NCBI GenBank assembly: GCA_947044405.1
Contig: CAMRHE010000035.1
Location: 6,297,501 to 6,361,500 of the forward strand
Direction: 5' to 3'
DNA: 64,000 nt
Source of the DNA: Leptodactylus fallax
Lineage: Eukaryota; Chordata; Amphibia; Anura; Leptodactylidae
Shown here: one piece after another, positions 53,611 through 64,000 of the stretch
Position numbering within the stretch: the stretch's first letter is position 1
Layout of the letters: every line of letters begins with the position of its first letter
The notes under the pieces: generated by a model
Told to the model about the DNA's origin: nothing
Database searches by the model: none
The model's input: the letters and a program-made list of their open reading frames with translations, nothing else
Made by a program: the position numbers and the translations under genes

Positions 53611-55183
53611 CCCCTCAAATTAAATGTTTCTGACAGGCAACAAGTACATGTTGACATTGGTGTCATGTGTGTCAACATTAAATACATTTAGCTACTGTTT
53701 TGTTACATTATGTATGTTGTAGGCCATACTTTGATGCTTGGACTATTTGTACTGTATATGTTAACTGTTTCAAATATTTGTTTGCCAGCCACAAAAAAGC
53801 AAACTCATATATAACAGAATGTCCAATATGGTGGAAAATACTGTTTTGTGCATCTTAGGAAAAAGACAGAAAAGTATGGCTAAAAATGGTACAGCTTAGT
53901 TTTGATGGTAGCCTGCAGCCTGATGGTAGGATTCCTTGTACAGTAGATTCAGAACAGGAATTGGGCCAAATTTACCTATTCTCATGCTCCATTGTTCGTC
54001 ACTGATGTCTGTTCAGTTTTGTGGCGTGGCCTGAATGCCAGAAATCCTGAACCCCATGTGACTGCAGAGATCAATCAGGGACCTCAGCAGATGCTTGTAA
54101 AGAACAGGTGACGTTTGTGACGTCACCAGTCCTTCACCAGCAACCGCTGAGGCAACTGATTGGTCTTATCAGTCATGTGGAGCACAGGACTTACAGCAGT
54201 GAACATGTTTTTTATTTTACTTTATTTTATTTTGTCCAATTTCCGTGACAGCTCTTTTAAGAACAAAGCCATGATGCATATTGCATAGAACCTTACCATG
54301 ATGGATCCTACTCATTTTTGTGGGACTCATGCTACAGTGCATTCATTTTCATCAGTCTTCATTAGTATCATTATTATAAGTTTTATTTCTGTATCATTGA
54401 GTTTCACAGGAAAAGGGGTTGAAAGAATTAGTGGTTGGCCATGAGTTGTTCAATCAGTTTACATTATTTGCAGACCAAATGTCTGTGAACCAAGCCCACT
54501 ATGTAAATCTTACTTTGCAATTTGTGTTGTGGGAAAACCCTAAATCTCAGAAGGAAAGAGGTTGCCAGGCACATAACATGCAGCAGTTTCCTTAGAGTAA
54601 ATTAAGTCTCAGTATGTAACATTTATAAAAGATAATACAAAGAAGGCTGGTGGTGACCGTAACAAACCAATAGACACCTGCTGTCACATTTGTAGCTCAG
54701 GGTGAAAGTTCAAAGCAAACTTCTATGGCTGATGCACTCTATTGTATGTGCCATTGGTTTCATGAATATTTTCCAATGCCAGTTTCTTAAAAGCGTTATT
54801 AGAGAATAGAGTTTATATTTAGATACTATTCTGGACAGTGTTAAAAGATTCTGTCAGAATATTTGATGGACAGTTGATGGATGTAGACACAGAAGCATTT
54901 GTAGATTTTGTAAGTTAAAAGAAAATAGCATCCACTGGTAAAATGGGTATTGGCAATTCTTTGTCTTAAAAGGGTTCTATATGTACTTTACTGTTTGTGA
55001 TGGTTAAGGAGTGTGTGATGGGAGGGGGAGATTATTCTGTCTCATAATTTATGATTTCCTATGGTATATCCAAAAACTAAAGTTTTACATAAGACATTAG
55101 TTTCATAGAAGCAGTGGCATTTATTAATTCACTTCTTCAGCAAATATTATGTGAAAAAACTATTGAAATTAATTCATAATGAT
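53611..55183. other. no gene recognised; one diverged repeat
   Basis: The only structured part is 53940-54260. It is a diverged relative of the 'ACTCACCTGTCCC' body repeats, with CTCATGCTCCATTGTTCG, GTGACGTCACCAGTCC and ACTGATTGG...GTCATGTGG blocks. The rest is AT-rich and unrecognised. Confidence 0.45.
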
Positions 55184-55187
55184 TTAA

Positions 55188-55958
55188 CCACTTCCGTACC
55201 GCCCATAGACTATATATGTCCAAGGGTTGGTTGCCTTGTTCTGCAAGGACGTACCGGTACGTCCAAGCAGAATTCAGTAGCTGCAGAAAATCGTGCAGCT
55301 GCTGAAACTGGGAGCCGACTGTTTATTACCTTCCCTGCCATCCCGATCGCTGTGTATACTTGTGGCTGCCTTCTGACCCGGCAGTCATGTGATCCGCCGG
55401 GTGCAGCATCTGTAAGAGCTGCTGGGTCCTCCAGTTCAGCTCTATTGTAATTTTCAAGTAACGTGCAGGAGGCTGTATTCCTCCTGCAACTGGAGCTAAA
55501 TGTACCAGCCCCAGTTACAGGGAATATCAGCCTCCCCAACAAAAAAAAAAAGTCATCAGATGTCCCCAAAGGTCTATTATGAGCTTATGGGGACACAATG
55601 TAAAAAAAAGTATACACCATACAAAATAAATATTACCGTAATGGAGAGTAAAAACTATTTTAACAAAATTTTTAGTAGCACTTCGTGTTATTAAATTAAA
55701 AAAAAAAAAAAATTAAATGTGAAAAACACATTTTCCTTCCTCCTTTGTTTAGATTTTTCCGGATATAAAAAAAAGTAGAACACATGCAAAAATAAAAACA
55801 ACATAAAAATAAAGCCCTATGTGTCACCGAAAAAAGACACAGAAATGAGTTGAATAACGCAAATGATAAAAATGTTACAGCCCTCAAAACCGCACATACA
55901 AAAAACCCAAAAATGTGTCTGGTCTGGAAGGGGGGTAAAGCATCTGGTATGGAAGTGG
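55188..55958. mobile_element. TTAA-flanked non-autonomous DNA element, 771 bp
   Basis: It is flanked by TTAA at 55184-55187 and 55959-55962. The ends CCACTTCCGTACC and GGTATGGAAGTGG are inverted, with one mismatch over 13 bases. It carries no transposase. An open frame near its left end (55151-55450) has no recognised domain and crosses the element boundary, so it is unlikely to be a gene. Confidence 0.75.
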
Positions 55959-55962
55959 TTAA

Positions 55963-56589
55963 TACACTTTCACAAAAGTGCATTAGTATTTGCCAGAACC
56001 CAGTATATCAACCAGCAGATGCATTAGATTAGGATAACCTGAATCAAACTGTGTTCTTGCCTTGTTTGATGCCTCAGTTGCTGAGTTATTGCCAATTTTG
56101 TTAATATGCAAATGACCTCTTTAGTTCAATGAGGGCATTGCTATTGTTACAAAGAGGTAAGCCTTCCACCACTCTGTGTCTTCATTCTCCCTGGCCGTGG
56201 GTTTTGTCGCACTTGCTACTGCTTGTATTCTCAATTCATGTGCAGTACTGCTGTGATGCTTGCCTGGTCTGAGTCATATGTACTTCTCATGTGCTGAGAA
56301 TATGAGCAGTGGCAAGTGTAACAGAGTTCAGGCCCAGGCGAGATTAGGTACACACTACATGGCCCAACCAATCAGAGGGAGGGGTGGAGGGTGCCACAAA
56401 AACTTACCTTTTTAGGAGGCTTAACTCTTTGGAGCAACAACTATGCCCTTAATGGTCTAAAGAGCTCATTTTCACACTGACTTGCAATGGAGACACCAAT
56501 TCACAAGGGGAAAACGCTGTTTGATACAGGTGACTCTAAATTATCTACCTGCAGGACTGGGCTGATATGCTAGATTCTGGTATCAGGGG
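55963..56589. other. no gene recognised
   Basis: Unique-looking sequence between the TTAA element and the mariner remnant. No exon is supported. Confidence 0.45.
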
Positions 56590-57383
56590 TTTTCTTTATA
56601 CACTAGTAGCAAACCAGACAAATTTGTACAGCTGCTGCTCAAGCTCCATGAAGCCGAGTTCATTGATAGCAGCTTGTGATTTGCAAAACTTGTGAGTTGG
56701 AGCATTGTTGTAAAGCAGCAACACACCACCGACAACTTCCCTAAGTAATGCATTCATCGTTGAAGCATAGGTGTCTCCAGTAATTGTTGTCTTGTGGGGC
56801 ATGAATTCTAGTAATAAAACACCTTCTGTATTCCAGTTGACTGCTGCACATGAAATTTCTTTGGAGTTGGTGACTTCTTGTGCTTCATTGCATGGTCTCT
56901 TGTTTGGTCTCAGGATCATGGTAGTGACCCATGTTTCATCACCCATAACAACCCAAAAATAGAAGCCTCCTGACTTATATCTAAGCATGTCTAAATTCTC
57001 TTGAATGAGTTGCTTGCAACATGTTTTTTGCTCAGGTATCAACATTTGTTGCACCCACAGGGAACTGACCTTTGATATCTTCAAAACATCATGAATGATA
57101 CTGGAAACCATGCCAACTGAAATGCCATAATACTGATTTTGACCTGATGATCTTCCAAAATTATGGCCTCCACTTTATGATGCGTTTCCTCTGAAGATGC
57201 TTCAACAGGTCGCCCTGAATGGGGATAATCTTTAATTGATTCCCTACTCCATTTAAACTGCTTGGCCCAAAACTTTATTTGGTAGTAGGAAGATGCATCA
57301 CCATATACAGCAATCATCTTTTCACGAGTTTCTTTAGGTTTCTTTTCTTCCTTTCTATGGAATTTAACCCCTAGGCACACCAC
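56590..57383 (-). pseudogene. mariner-type transposase pseudogene
   Basis: On the minus strand the N-terminal part (57383 down to 57110) reads KFWAKQFKWSRESIKDYPHS GRPVEAS. That is the FKxGRESIEDDPRSGRP linker of mariners. After a frameshift the catalytic domain has MGDETWVTT (first Asp), then VNWNTEGVLLLEFMP, then LLLYNNAPTH, where the second catalytic Asp is Asn. The frame ends soon after INELGFMELE, before the SPDLAPSD motif that carries the third Asp. So it is a truncated, dead DD34D element. Its terminal repeats were not identified. Confidence 0.85.
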
Positions 57384-57811
57384 GACATAACTATACGTCC
57401 TAGAGAGAGCTTCATTAGCGCACCAGGACGTACAGTTAGGTCCCAGCTCCTGGGACTTTTATTAGGCAGGGAGTATGGCTGGGTATCGGGAGTTCAGCTG
57501 TTGCTGGCAGCTGAGACTCTCCTGTGACTGAAAAGGGACCACTAGAAGCCTCCCATCTCCAGCAATCGCTGTGATTGGTGGGTCTGTACAGACCCACCAT
57601 TCACAGTGCAGCTATGGCAGTACTGATCACGGGGCTTACTGTCATAACTGAACAGGGAGATCGGAGCATCAGCTGTATGAAACATCTGATACTCCAATCT
57701 GACCAGCAAGGGACCTGTGGCAGCCTCCACTTGTCCGCGATCACCATCCACAGAGGGCAGCCAGATAGCAGGGGAGAGGAGAGGTGAGTATTCGTTTGTT
57801 TTTTTTTATTC
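57384..57811. other. no gene; old repeat material
   Basis: It begins near a TTAACCCCTAGGCACACC block like the start of the 'TTAACCCCTT' repeats, with an inverted GGTGGGTCTGTACAGACCCACC palindrome at 57577-57598. It is otherwise unrecognised. Confidence 0.45.
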
Positions 57812-58030
57812 TCTCAGGATCCATTATAGCTATGAAGATCACTATGGATAGTCCATTCAGATCCGGAGCAAGTCTAATACAGATCTCAATTCCCTACAGC
57901 GTTTTTAACCGCAAATCGCTCTGGATCTGTAAGGACTATCATGAAGATATTGGTATCATTTTAAAGAGGAGACTCTCATCCAGAGGAGAATCCATGGTGA
58001 TCTTCATAGCCATAATGGATCCTGAGATAT
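57812..58030. mobile_element. foldback element with 38-bp inverted ends
   Basis: TCTCAGGATCCATTATAGCT with ATGAAGATCACTATGGA on the left is inverted on the right (TCCATGGTGATCTTCATAGC with CATAATGGATCCTGAGA). The spacer is about 140 bases and non-coding. Confidence 0.7.
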
Positions 58031-58116
58031 GGGGCTCTAAAGTGTCTACCCCCCCTCCAGCCATCTTAGCCAGCTGCTGAAGGAGGAAGGAGGGGGGAGG
58101 AGCTGCAGACTGCACA

Positions 58117-58137
58117 GATGATGATGATGATGATGAT
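58117..58137. repeat. (GAT)n microsatellite
   Basis: Seven consecutive GAT triplets. On the minus strand they give an artefactual histidine/isoleucine run. Confidence 0.9.
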
Positions 58138-58480
58138 AAATGTGTGACTCCAGGAGGGGGTAGCAGGGACTTCTGTCCATGTTATCCTCTTTCCTATCAA
58201 TAGTGTAATGTAATAATAATGTAATACCCCTAATGTAATAAGCCTTATTAGAGGCGGTATTCTGTAATACCCCTCTGAACATAACCAGGAAGTTTTTTTG
58301 GTGCTGTGATCCAGACATTTATCATCGTCGAGGTCGCAGCGCCGAAAGTGTTGCACCAAACACACAACACATTCGCAAAGTCAGTGATAAAGTTTACATT
58401 TTTTCAGTGTCCCTGTCCTGTCCATACCTGATCTTTATAGAGTATAATACGCTGACCACCTCTCTAGTGATATCTGTTAC

Positions 58481-58561
58481 ATGCTAAAATAATAGCAATA
58501 GCGATTATTACTAGAGATGAACGTGCTAAAATAATAGCAATTATTACTAGAGATGAACGTA
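58481..58561. repeat. local tandem duplication, about 40-bp unit
   Basis: TGCTAAAATAATAGCAA followed by ATTATTACTAGAGATGAACG occurs twice in a row, the first copy with a five-base insertion. Confidence 0.85.
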
Positions 58562-58744
58562 TAAAACACCTGTGACAGGTGGAAAGTTCCATCAGTCAGA
58601 TAACACATTTTCACCCATTTAATGTCACAATATATAATCCCAGTTTTTGGCAGCTTTCAGATGGTTATAATAGCGGATGTTTTTTTTTTAACTCACAGTA
58701 CAAACGAAGCTCCTGGACTTCCAGTAGTTACATCTTCTATTTTC

Positions 58745-59830
58745 ACAGCCCAATTCTGTGAAACATCTGTAGGGTCAAAATACTCACTATAGCCCTTGAT
58801 AAATTTCTTGAGGGGTCTAGTTTCCAAAATGTGCTCATATTTGGGGGGTTTCCATTGTTCTGGCACATCAGGGGCTCTGCAAATGCGAAATGGTACTTGA
58901 AAACAATTCCATCAAAATCTGTCCTCCAACAGCCAAATAGTGCTCTGTCTGTTCCAAGCTCTGCCATGTACCCATACAGCAGTTTATGACCACATACGGG
59001 GTACTGCTACGTTCAGGAGAAATTGTGTAATGAACTGTGTGGTGCTTTTTCTCTCCTAACCCTTTGTGAAAATGAGAAATTTGAAGCTAAAGAGACATTT
59101 TACTGGAAAGTAATTTTTCCTTTTCATGTCCCAATGATAGTAAATAGTGTGAAACAGTTGTGGCATCAAAGTGCTCACTATAGTCCTTGATAAATTCCTT
59201 GAGGGGTGTATTTTCTTAAATGGGGTAATCTAATGGGGGTTTTATTGTTCTGTTACCTCTTGTGCTCTGCCAATGCAACATGGCACCTGAAAACGATTCA
59301 AGTAAAATCTGCCCTCCGAAAGCTCAATGTCGCTCCTTCCCTTTCTGCATTCTGTTGTGTGCCCAAAGAGCAGGTTACATTAACACATGTGGTATGTATG
59401 TGCTTGAGAGAAATTGTAAAACAAACTATGGGATGCATTTTCTCCTTTAACCCCTTGTGAATGTGCAAATTTTAAGGTTAAATGAACATAGTATTGAAAA
59501 CAATTTAAATGTATATTTTTCACCTTTATTTTGTTTTAATTCCTGTGAAGCTCCTAAAGGGTTAACAAACTTCTCAAATACTGTCTTGAATTGTTTTGGT
59601 GGTGCAGTTTTGAAAACAGGGTGATTTTTGGGGGTTTCTAATACAAAGATATTTGAAAGCTCCTTTGAAACTGAATTAGTACCTTAAAAAATTTGTTTTG
59701 TAAATTCTCTTGAAAATTCCTGTTGGACTGTAAGCCTTATAACGTCCAAAAAAATTAAATGAATGTTTAAAATGTTATGTCAACATAAAGATATGGTAAA
59801 TTATGTTTTTTTTTTTTACTAATTTAAGTA
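58745..59830. repeat. tandem-type dispersed repeat, two to three units
   Basis: Two units of about 395 bases follow each other. Each contains CTCACTATAGYCCTTGATAAA, then TTGAGGGGTSTA, then GGTTTCCATTGTTCTG or GGTTTTATTGTTCTG, then GYTCTGCMAATGC, then CTGCCCTCC-like blocks, then ATTGT...CAAACTRTG and CYTTGTGAAWRTG. A third, partial unit (59540-59800) matches the 840-1080 region. It is non-coding. Confidence 0.7.
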
Positions 59831-62582
59831 TGACTCTCTATATGAAAAGAGAATAATTTCAAACTTTGCAAATTGCACATTTTTCTAAATTTTCACCAAA
59901 TTTCCTATTTTTCTTAAATAAACACAAACTGTACTGCACTTGTCATCCTATCACTTCTAGTGCTTTCATTAGACTGAACTGCTATTGTGAGTGTTGCATG
60001 TATAGAAATGTCTAAACCTGCACAGACAAGCTCATCTCTCTAAGACTGACAGAATATACTGAGGTAGATAATTCATTGAACACCCCTCGTAAAGTGTACC
60101 AGGAAATTGTAGACTTTCATTTATGTAGTAAAGTGTCAGTATACTTTTTTTCATAAATTTCAGGTCAGCTACTATTGCTTTTAGGTTACCGTGCAGACCT
60201 GGGAAGTTTCTGCAATGGCAGTGATCTCTGTGGTTATCCAATTAGCAGCTGAGAAGGCATATTTAAACTCATTTACTCATCACCCAGCTTCCTGCAATTA
60301 TTTTACCTAGTTTGGCTTTCTTACCAGACTCTATGTGTTTCACAGATTCATACTGTCTAGGAAACTGCTTGTCTCCTGATTCTGACTCTGACATGATCTC
60401 TAGGAACCGGCTCTTGGCTTGAAACCAGAAAAAAACGTGACTCTGATGTCATCTCTAGGAAACAACCCTTAGCTTGTTACCGGAAAATTGCTTGTCTCCT
60501 GATTCTGGATCAGATGTTTCCTCTTGAACTGACTACTGACCTGGACATTTACTATCCTGATTAGTCCTCTTGATTCTGATTTGGCCTTTTAAGTTAATTG
60601 TGGGCTCTGGTTTTGATTTCTAATAGCGGAGCATTAATTTCTTGTACAGTTTCCCTGGTGATAACTTGGACCCCAAATTCAGCGAAGTCCATCTGTCCTT
60701 GTGGCTGGCGCTGGTGAAGGTGTTTGGGTGTCTGGGACCTATCTCTCAGCATTGCATAATATTTACACAATTAGTTCTACTACTCTCTGTTAAAAGCCAG
60801 AACCTTTTACTAATTTTTTCATAAATCAATAGTTCAGGTTAAGATAACAAGCTTTGTGATATAGTTTATTAAAGAAAAGTGCATTTTTCTTCATTCATTT
60901 ATTTGGCTCCTTATACTACTGCCAGAAGCGCTGGCTCTGAGTAAAGAATTGGTCCGTGTCTATAAAGGACCGACTCACCTGTAACCATGCCCTTTAAACG
61001 ACAAATGCAAAAACATTTAAGTATGAGATTACTAAACACATATTTACTTAGACCCAAACAAAACATGGGTGCAATCCATAATTGTGAAGGATGCCGCTTT
61101 GCCAAGCCGCTTTGCCTACCTGTGATCACCCCTCTTACTTTTCACTTACTACCCGTGAGTGCCTGAGTTCATAGGATAACTTGAAGAGAGCTTTATAAAA
61201 TTTATATATTTATTAACCTGAGTGGGTCTGTACTAGCCACTAACGTATACAGAGTACACATCAGAGGTTGGTCAAGCAAATACAGGTAAAAACAAGGAAT
61301 ATAGTACAGAAAAATAAAATGGGATTAAAAGAGAAAAAAAGAATACCAAACAAATCTGCAGTCTGGTTCACTGAGGCTTCCAGCTGTTAAGCCCCAGGGC
61401 ACTTCCTTAAGTCAGCAACAGGACATGTGTCCTCACATCTCTCTCAGGATCAGAACTACATGGTTCTTGAAAATGTGTAGAGGGTCTTCTTGTACAGAAG
61501 GGACACCCCAGCTATCCCCTAGCTGCCTACTTGCTGAGTGACCCAGAAGTCCTCCAGATTCAGACTTAACTAGGCTGTGGTGTACCTTCTGCCCCCCCCC
61601 TACCTCTGGCATCCTTTGTTCCCGAGCAACCAAACCACTGCCATTTGGGACCAGGGGGGAAGCAGACAACAGGAACAGCAACTGAAGTGGAGTGGTCCGC
61701 ATACTTACAAAGCAACACAGATCAAAGAACACAGGAAAAGTACACAGCAGGAAACATGAGCTGAAGTGGGTTGATCAGCATAGGTAAACAAACTGTAAGC
61801 TAACAGACATATGGCTTAACAGGGCACATGAGGAGCATCTCTTTCAAACAATGTGGCATAACAGACTCTTCGGAGTCTGAATCTTCAACAATATACATGG
61901 ACAAACATCCTCCAAAGAGGGGTATAGATCAAATGGTCATCACAATAATGCTATAAATATCATAATAAATTACATAATCCGTTAAAAAGACTATAATTCA
62001 TCACCAAGACATACTAATTCAAAGAAGCAAACCAATTAACAAAAATGTGTCTATTATTGTGAAACTGGACCAACCCTCACTTCCATAAATACTACTACAG
62101 TGTAATAAAGTGGTGGTGCTAGAAAGTGGGTAGGTTTATCAGCCATGTGATTCATACACTACTAAATTAATTCAATAAATAAATACAATCCATGAAGTGC
62201 TTACCCCGCCGCTTGTGCATACCCAGAGGGAATGCATCATCGTATGTTATGTGTTCTACACCACCTGAAACTGACACTATTCTTTAGTGAAGTATATTGC
62301 AACATTTATTTCCATCACCTGCACTATTGATTTATGAAAAAAATAAGTAAATGTATATTTACACTTTAAGCATTATTAATCTAAAACTAGACAACTCCTT
62401 TAAATTTCAAATTATTTCAAATATTGTTTTAGATTTTTAAAATTGTATGTTATCTTTCCTATTTCATATGCTTTTTTCATATTACTAGTAATCCTGGTGC
62501 GGACATATTTCTTTTTAATTATAGGACTAAGCATCTTTTAAACAATTGTTGCCAAAAAGAGCTCTTCTCAATAAAATAAAAT
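59831..62582. other. no gene recognised
   Basis: About 2.7 kb of AT-rich sequence. A minor local duplication (TGACTCTGATGTCATCTCTAGGA type) lies at 60380-60470. Around 61130-61900 the character is reminiscent of an LTR, but no ends or duplications were found. No exon is supported. Confidence 0.4.
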
Positions 62583-62875
62583 TTGAAATTTTTGCAATGT
62601 ATTGAAAAGGAAAAACTAAAATATTGCATTGACATAAGTGTTTAGACCCTTTATACAGTACTTTGTAGAAGAACCTTTTGCAGTGATTGCAGCTTCCTGT
62701 CTTCCTGAGTATGATGCCACAAGGTCTACACATCTGGATTTGGGGATTTTCTTCCATTTTTCTCTGCAGATCCTCTCAAGCTCTGTCAGGTTGGTTGGGG
62801 ACCTTTAGTGGGCAACCATTTTCAGGTGTTTCCAGAGATGTTCTATTGGGTTCACATCAGGACCTCAGTGTTGTT
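62583..62875 (-). pseudogene. Tc1 transposase C-terminal fragment
   Basis: On the minus strand it reads VNPIEHLWKHLKMVA (with the catalytic Glu), a stop, SPTNLTELERICREKWKKIP, KSRCVDLVASYS, then ITAKGSSTKY. It then enters inverted-repeat-like sequence (AGGGTCTAAACACTTATGTC). The first two catalytic Asp residues and the N-terminus are absent. This is a 5'-truncated relic of an element related to the one at 24199. Confidence 0.85.
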
Positions 62876-62879
62876 GGTC

Positions 62880-63700
62880 ACCTATCTTACTAAGAACCTT
62901 ATTCCTATAATGCACTAAGAAGAAACCTGGTTGTTTCAAATTTTTCCCTTTAAGAATTAGGAAGACTCTTGTGTAGAGGGCAAAAAGGCAATTCAAAACT
63001 CTACACACCTTCACTGGTGCTCTCCACAAGGAGAGAGATTCCCTTTTCTGAGCCACTCATTGCTTCCCACCAAGCCAGCCAGTTTCGCTCTGCTCTGCAC
63101 TGATGAGGGACAAAATCCCGAAACAGCGCTGTATGCAGATGAGAGATATTGGCTTGTCTAATATCCCTTTTGCTTTCTCAAGACTCAGTGGGTCAAAAGA
63201 AAATTGAGGATTTGTCACATCCAATAGAGAGCGCTTGAGCTTCTCAGCTTCTTTTCCCATAATGCCTTGTGATGTGGTCTTTTTTGTGTCATCTGATCTC
63301 TTTCTATTCCCTGCCAGGGTCATTACAGCATTGAAGTCTCTAGCAACCAATTTAAGCAGAACTGGGTTTGAGAGAAATTTATATTGGAGATCTCAACAGA
63401 AGGGCTCAGATGTTATATATTGAGCATACCAGCAGGGGTATCCAGTACAGCAAGAAGCAGACTCGCCTCAAGGTCAGAGGATTGTGATTTAAATAAATTG
63501 GCATTCAATTGCTGATAAGAAGTATAACTTCTCCTTATCTATCAACTGATGGGGACCCCAGTGTCACCCTGACCCAGAGCTTCTTCACAAGATGGGTTTC
63601 TTGCTAGAGGGCAAGGTCTGTCGCCAGCCTCTCAAGGTGCCGAAGAACAGTTGTGCAATTTGTGGGGTAATAGCCAGTTAACGTTCTAAGGCAATAGTTT
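62880..63700 (-). pseudogene. L1/Tx1-like LINE endonuclease fragment
   Basis: On the minus strand, broken frames give a QETHLVKKLW stretch (about 63595-63565; endonuclease QETH motif). After about 230 bases comes ARDFNAVMTLAGNRKRS (63344 downward), corresponding to the GDFN motif with Gly changed to Arg, then KEAEKLKRSLLDV. Motif order and spacing suit an L1/Tx1 AP-endonuclease. It is heavily mutated and cut off by the Tc1 fragment on one side. Confidence 0.6.
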
Positions 63701-63768
63701 CATGATCTGATTTCGATGCAGGATTAATATTGCTAATTGATCCTGTTGCAACCCAAAATACAAACATA

Positions 63769-64000
63769 CAGTGGGGGAAAAAAAGTATTTAGTCAGCCAC
63801 CAATTGCCCAAGTTCTTCTACTTAAAAAGATGAGAGAGGCCTGTATTTGACATCATAGGTAGACCTCAACTATGAGAGACAAAGAGACAAAATGAGAAAA
63901 CAAATCCAGAAAATCACATTGTCTGATTTTTAAAGAATTTATTTGCAAATTATGGTGGAAAATAAGTATTGGGTCACCTACAAACAAGCAAGATTTCTGG
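63769..64000. mobile_element. Tc1-type transposon, left end, cut by the window edge
   Basis: TA (63767-63768) is followed by CAGTGGGGGAAAAAAAGTAT and TTAGTCAGCCACCAATTGC, then an inner repeat block GGTGGAAAATAAGTATTGGG (63953 on). It is the same family as the split copy at 42436-50437, with the same IR/DR layout. The transposase would lie beyond the window. Confidence 0.9.

Noticed and set aside
55151..55569. Opposed open frames at the left end of the 55.2-kb TTAA element
   Set aside because: They cross the element boundary and overlap on both strands. No recognisable domain or splice signals.
61130..61900. Possible LTR
   Set aside because: The composition resembles an LTR, but I found no TG...CA ends, no target duplication and no primer-binding site.

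Overview
The window reads as eukaryotic nuclear DNA, most likely from a frog or toad (inferred from the repeat mix, not proven). It is AT-rich with non-coding, intron-like stretches and has no operons or bacterial genes. It is packed with vertebrate transposons of several kinds: Tc1/mariner elements, an L2-type LINE, L1/Tx1-like LINE fragments, a DIRS-like tyrosine-recombinase retrotransposon, a solo LTR, a tRNA-derived SINE, and many short palindromic elements flanked by TTAA. Most long open frames here are by-products of repeats. The best host-gene candidate is one 3'-terminal coding exon at 21374-21543.

Layout. From 1 to 17 kb lie dispersed non-autonomous repeats, a decayed L1-like 3' region (about 5.5-6.5 kb), a 30-bp minisatellite (about 11.95-12.31 kb) and two complete TTAA-flanked elements (3398-4211, 14959-16111). 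From 17 to 24 kb lie a palindromic TTAA element (17819-18193), a tandem duplication of 400-500-bp units (18.9-19.84 kb), a foldback at 20.2-20.7 kb and the host exon. From 24.2 to 27.25 kb two different Tc1 elements lie almost end to end; the second is nearly intact. From 27 to 35 kb lie a second 30-bp array, TTAA elements, an inverted copy of the 10.9-11.75 kb repeat and a SINE-tail palindrome. An L2-type LINE with an intact 982-codon frame (35266-38214) sits inside a TTAA element. From 39.4 to 41 kb are more TTAA elements.

The most informative structure is 42436-50437. A Tc1 element was interrupted by a 6.7-kb DIRS-like retrotransposon, which was itself interrupted by a solo LTR, a SINE and a palindrome-bearing insert. 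Three of the junctions can be read to within a few bases. The DIRS copy keeps its inverted termini, an internal complementary region and a probable 83-nt intron in its gag-like gene.

From 51 to 64 kb are a 420-bp near-perfect palindrome, an array of degenerate units carrying a chromodomain-like remnant (51.7-52.85 kb), a TTAA element, a dead mariner (56.6-57.4 kb), a foldback, tandem repeats, a Tc1 fragment, an L1-like fragment and the start of another Tc1 copy cut by the window edge.

I found no multigene system that I can defend as new. The value lies in the nested-insertion history, the DIRS intron and junctions, the chromodomain-like repeat, and the single host exon.
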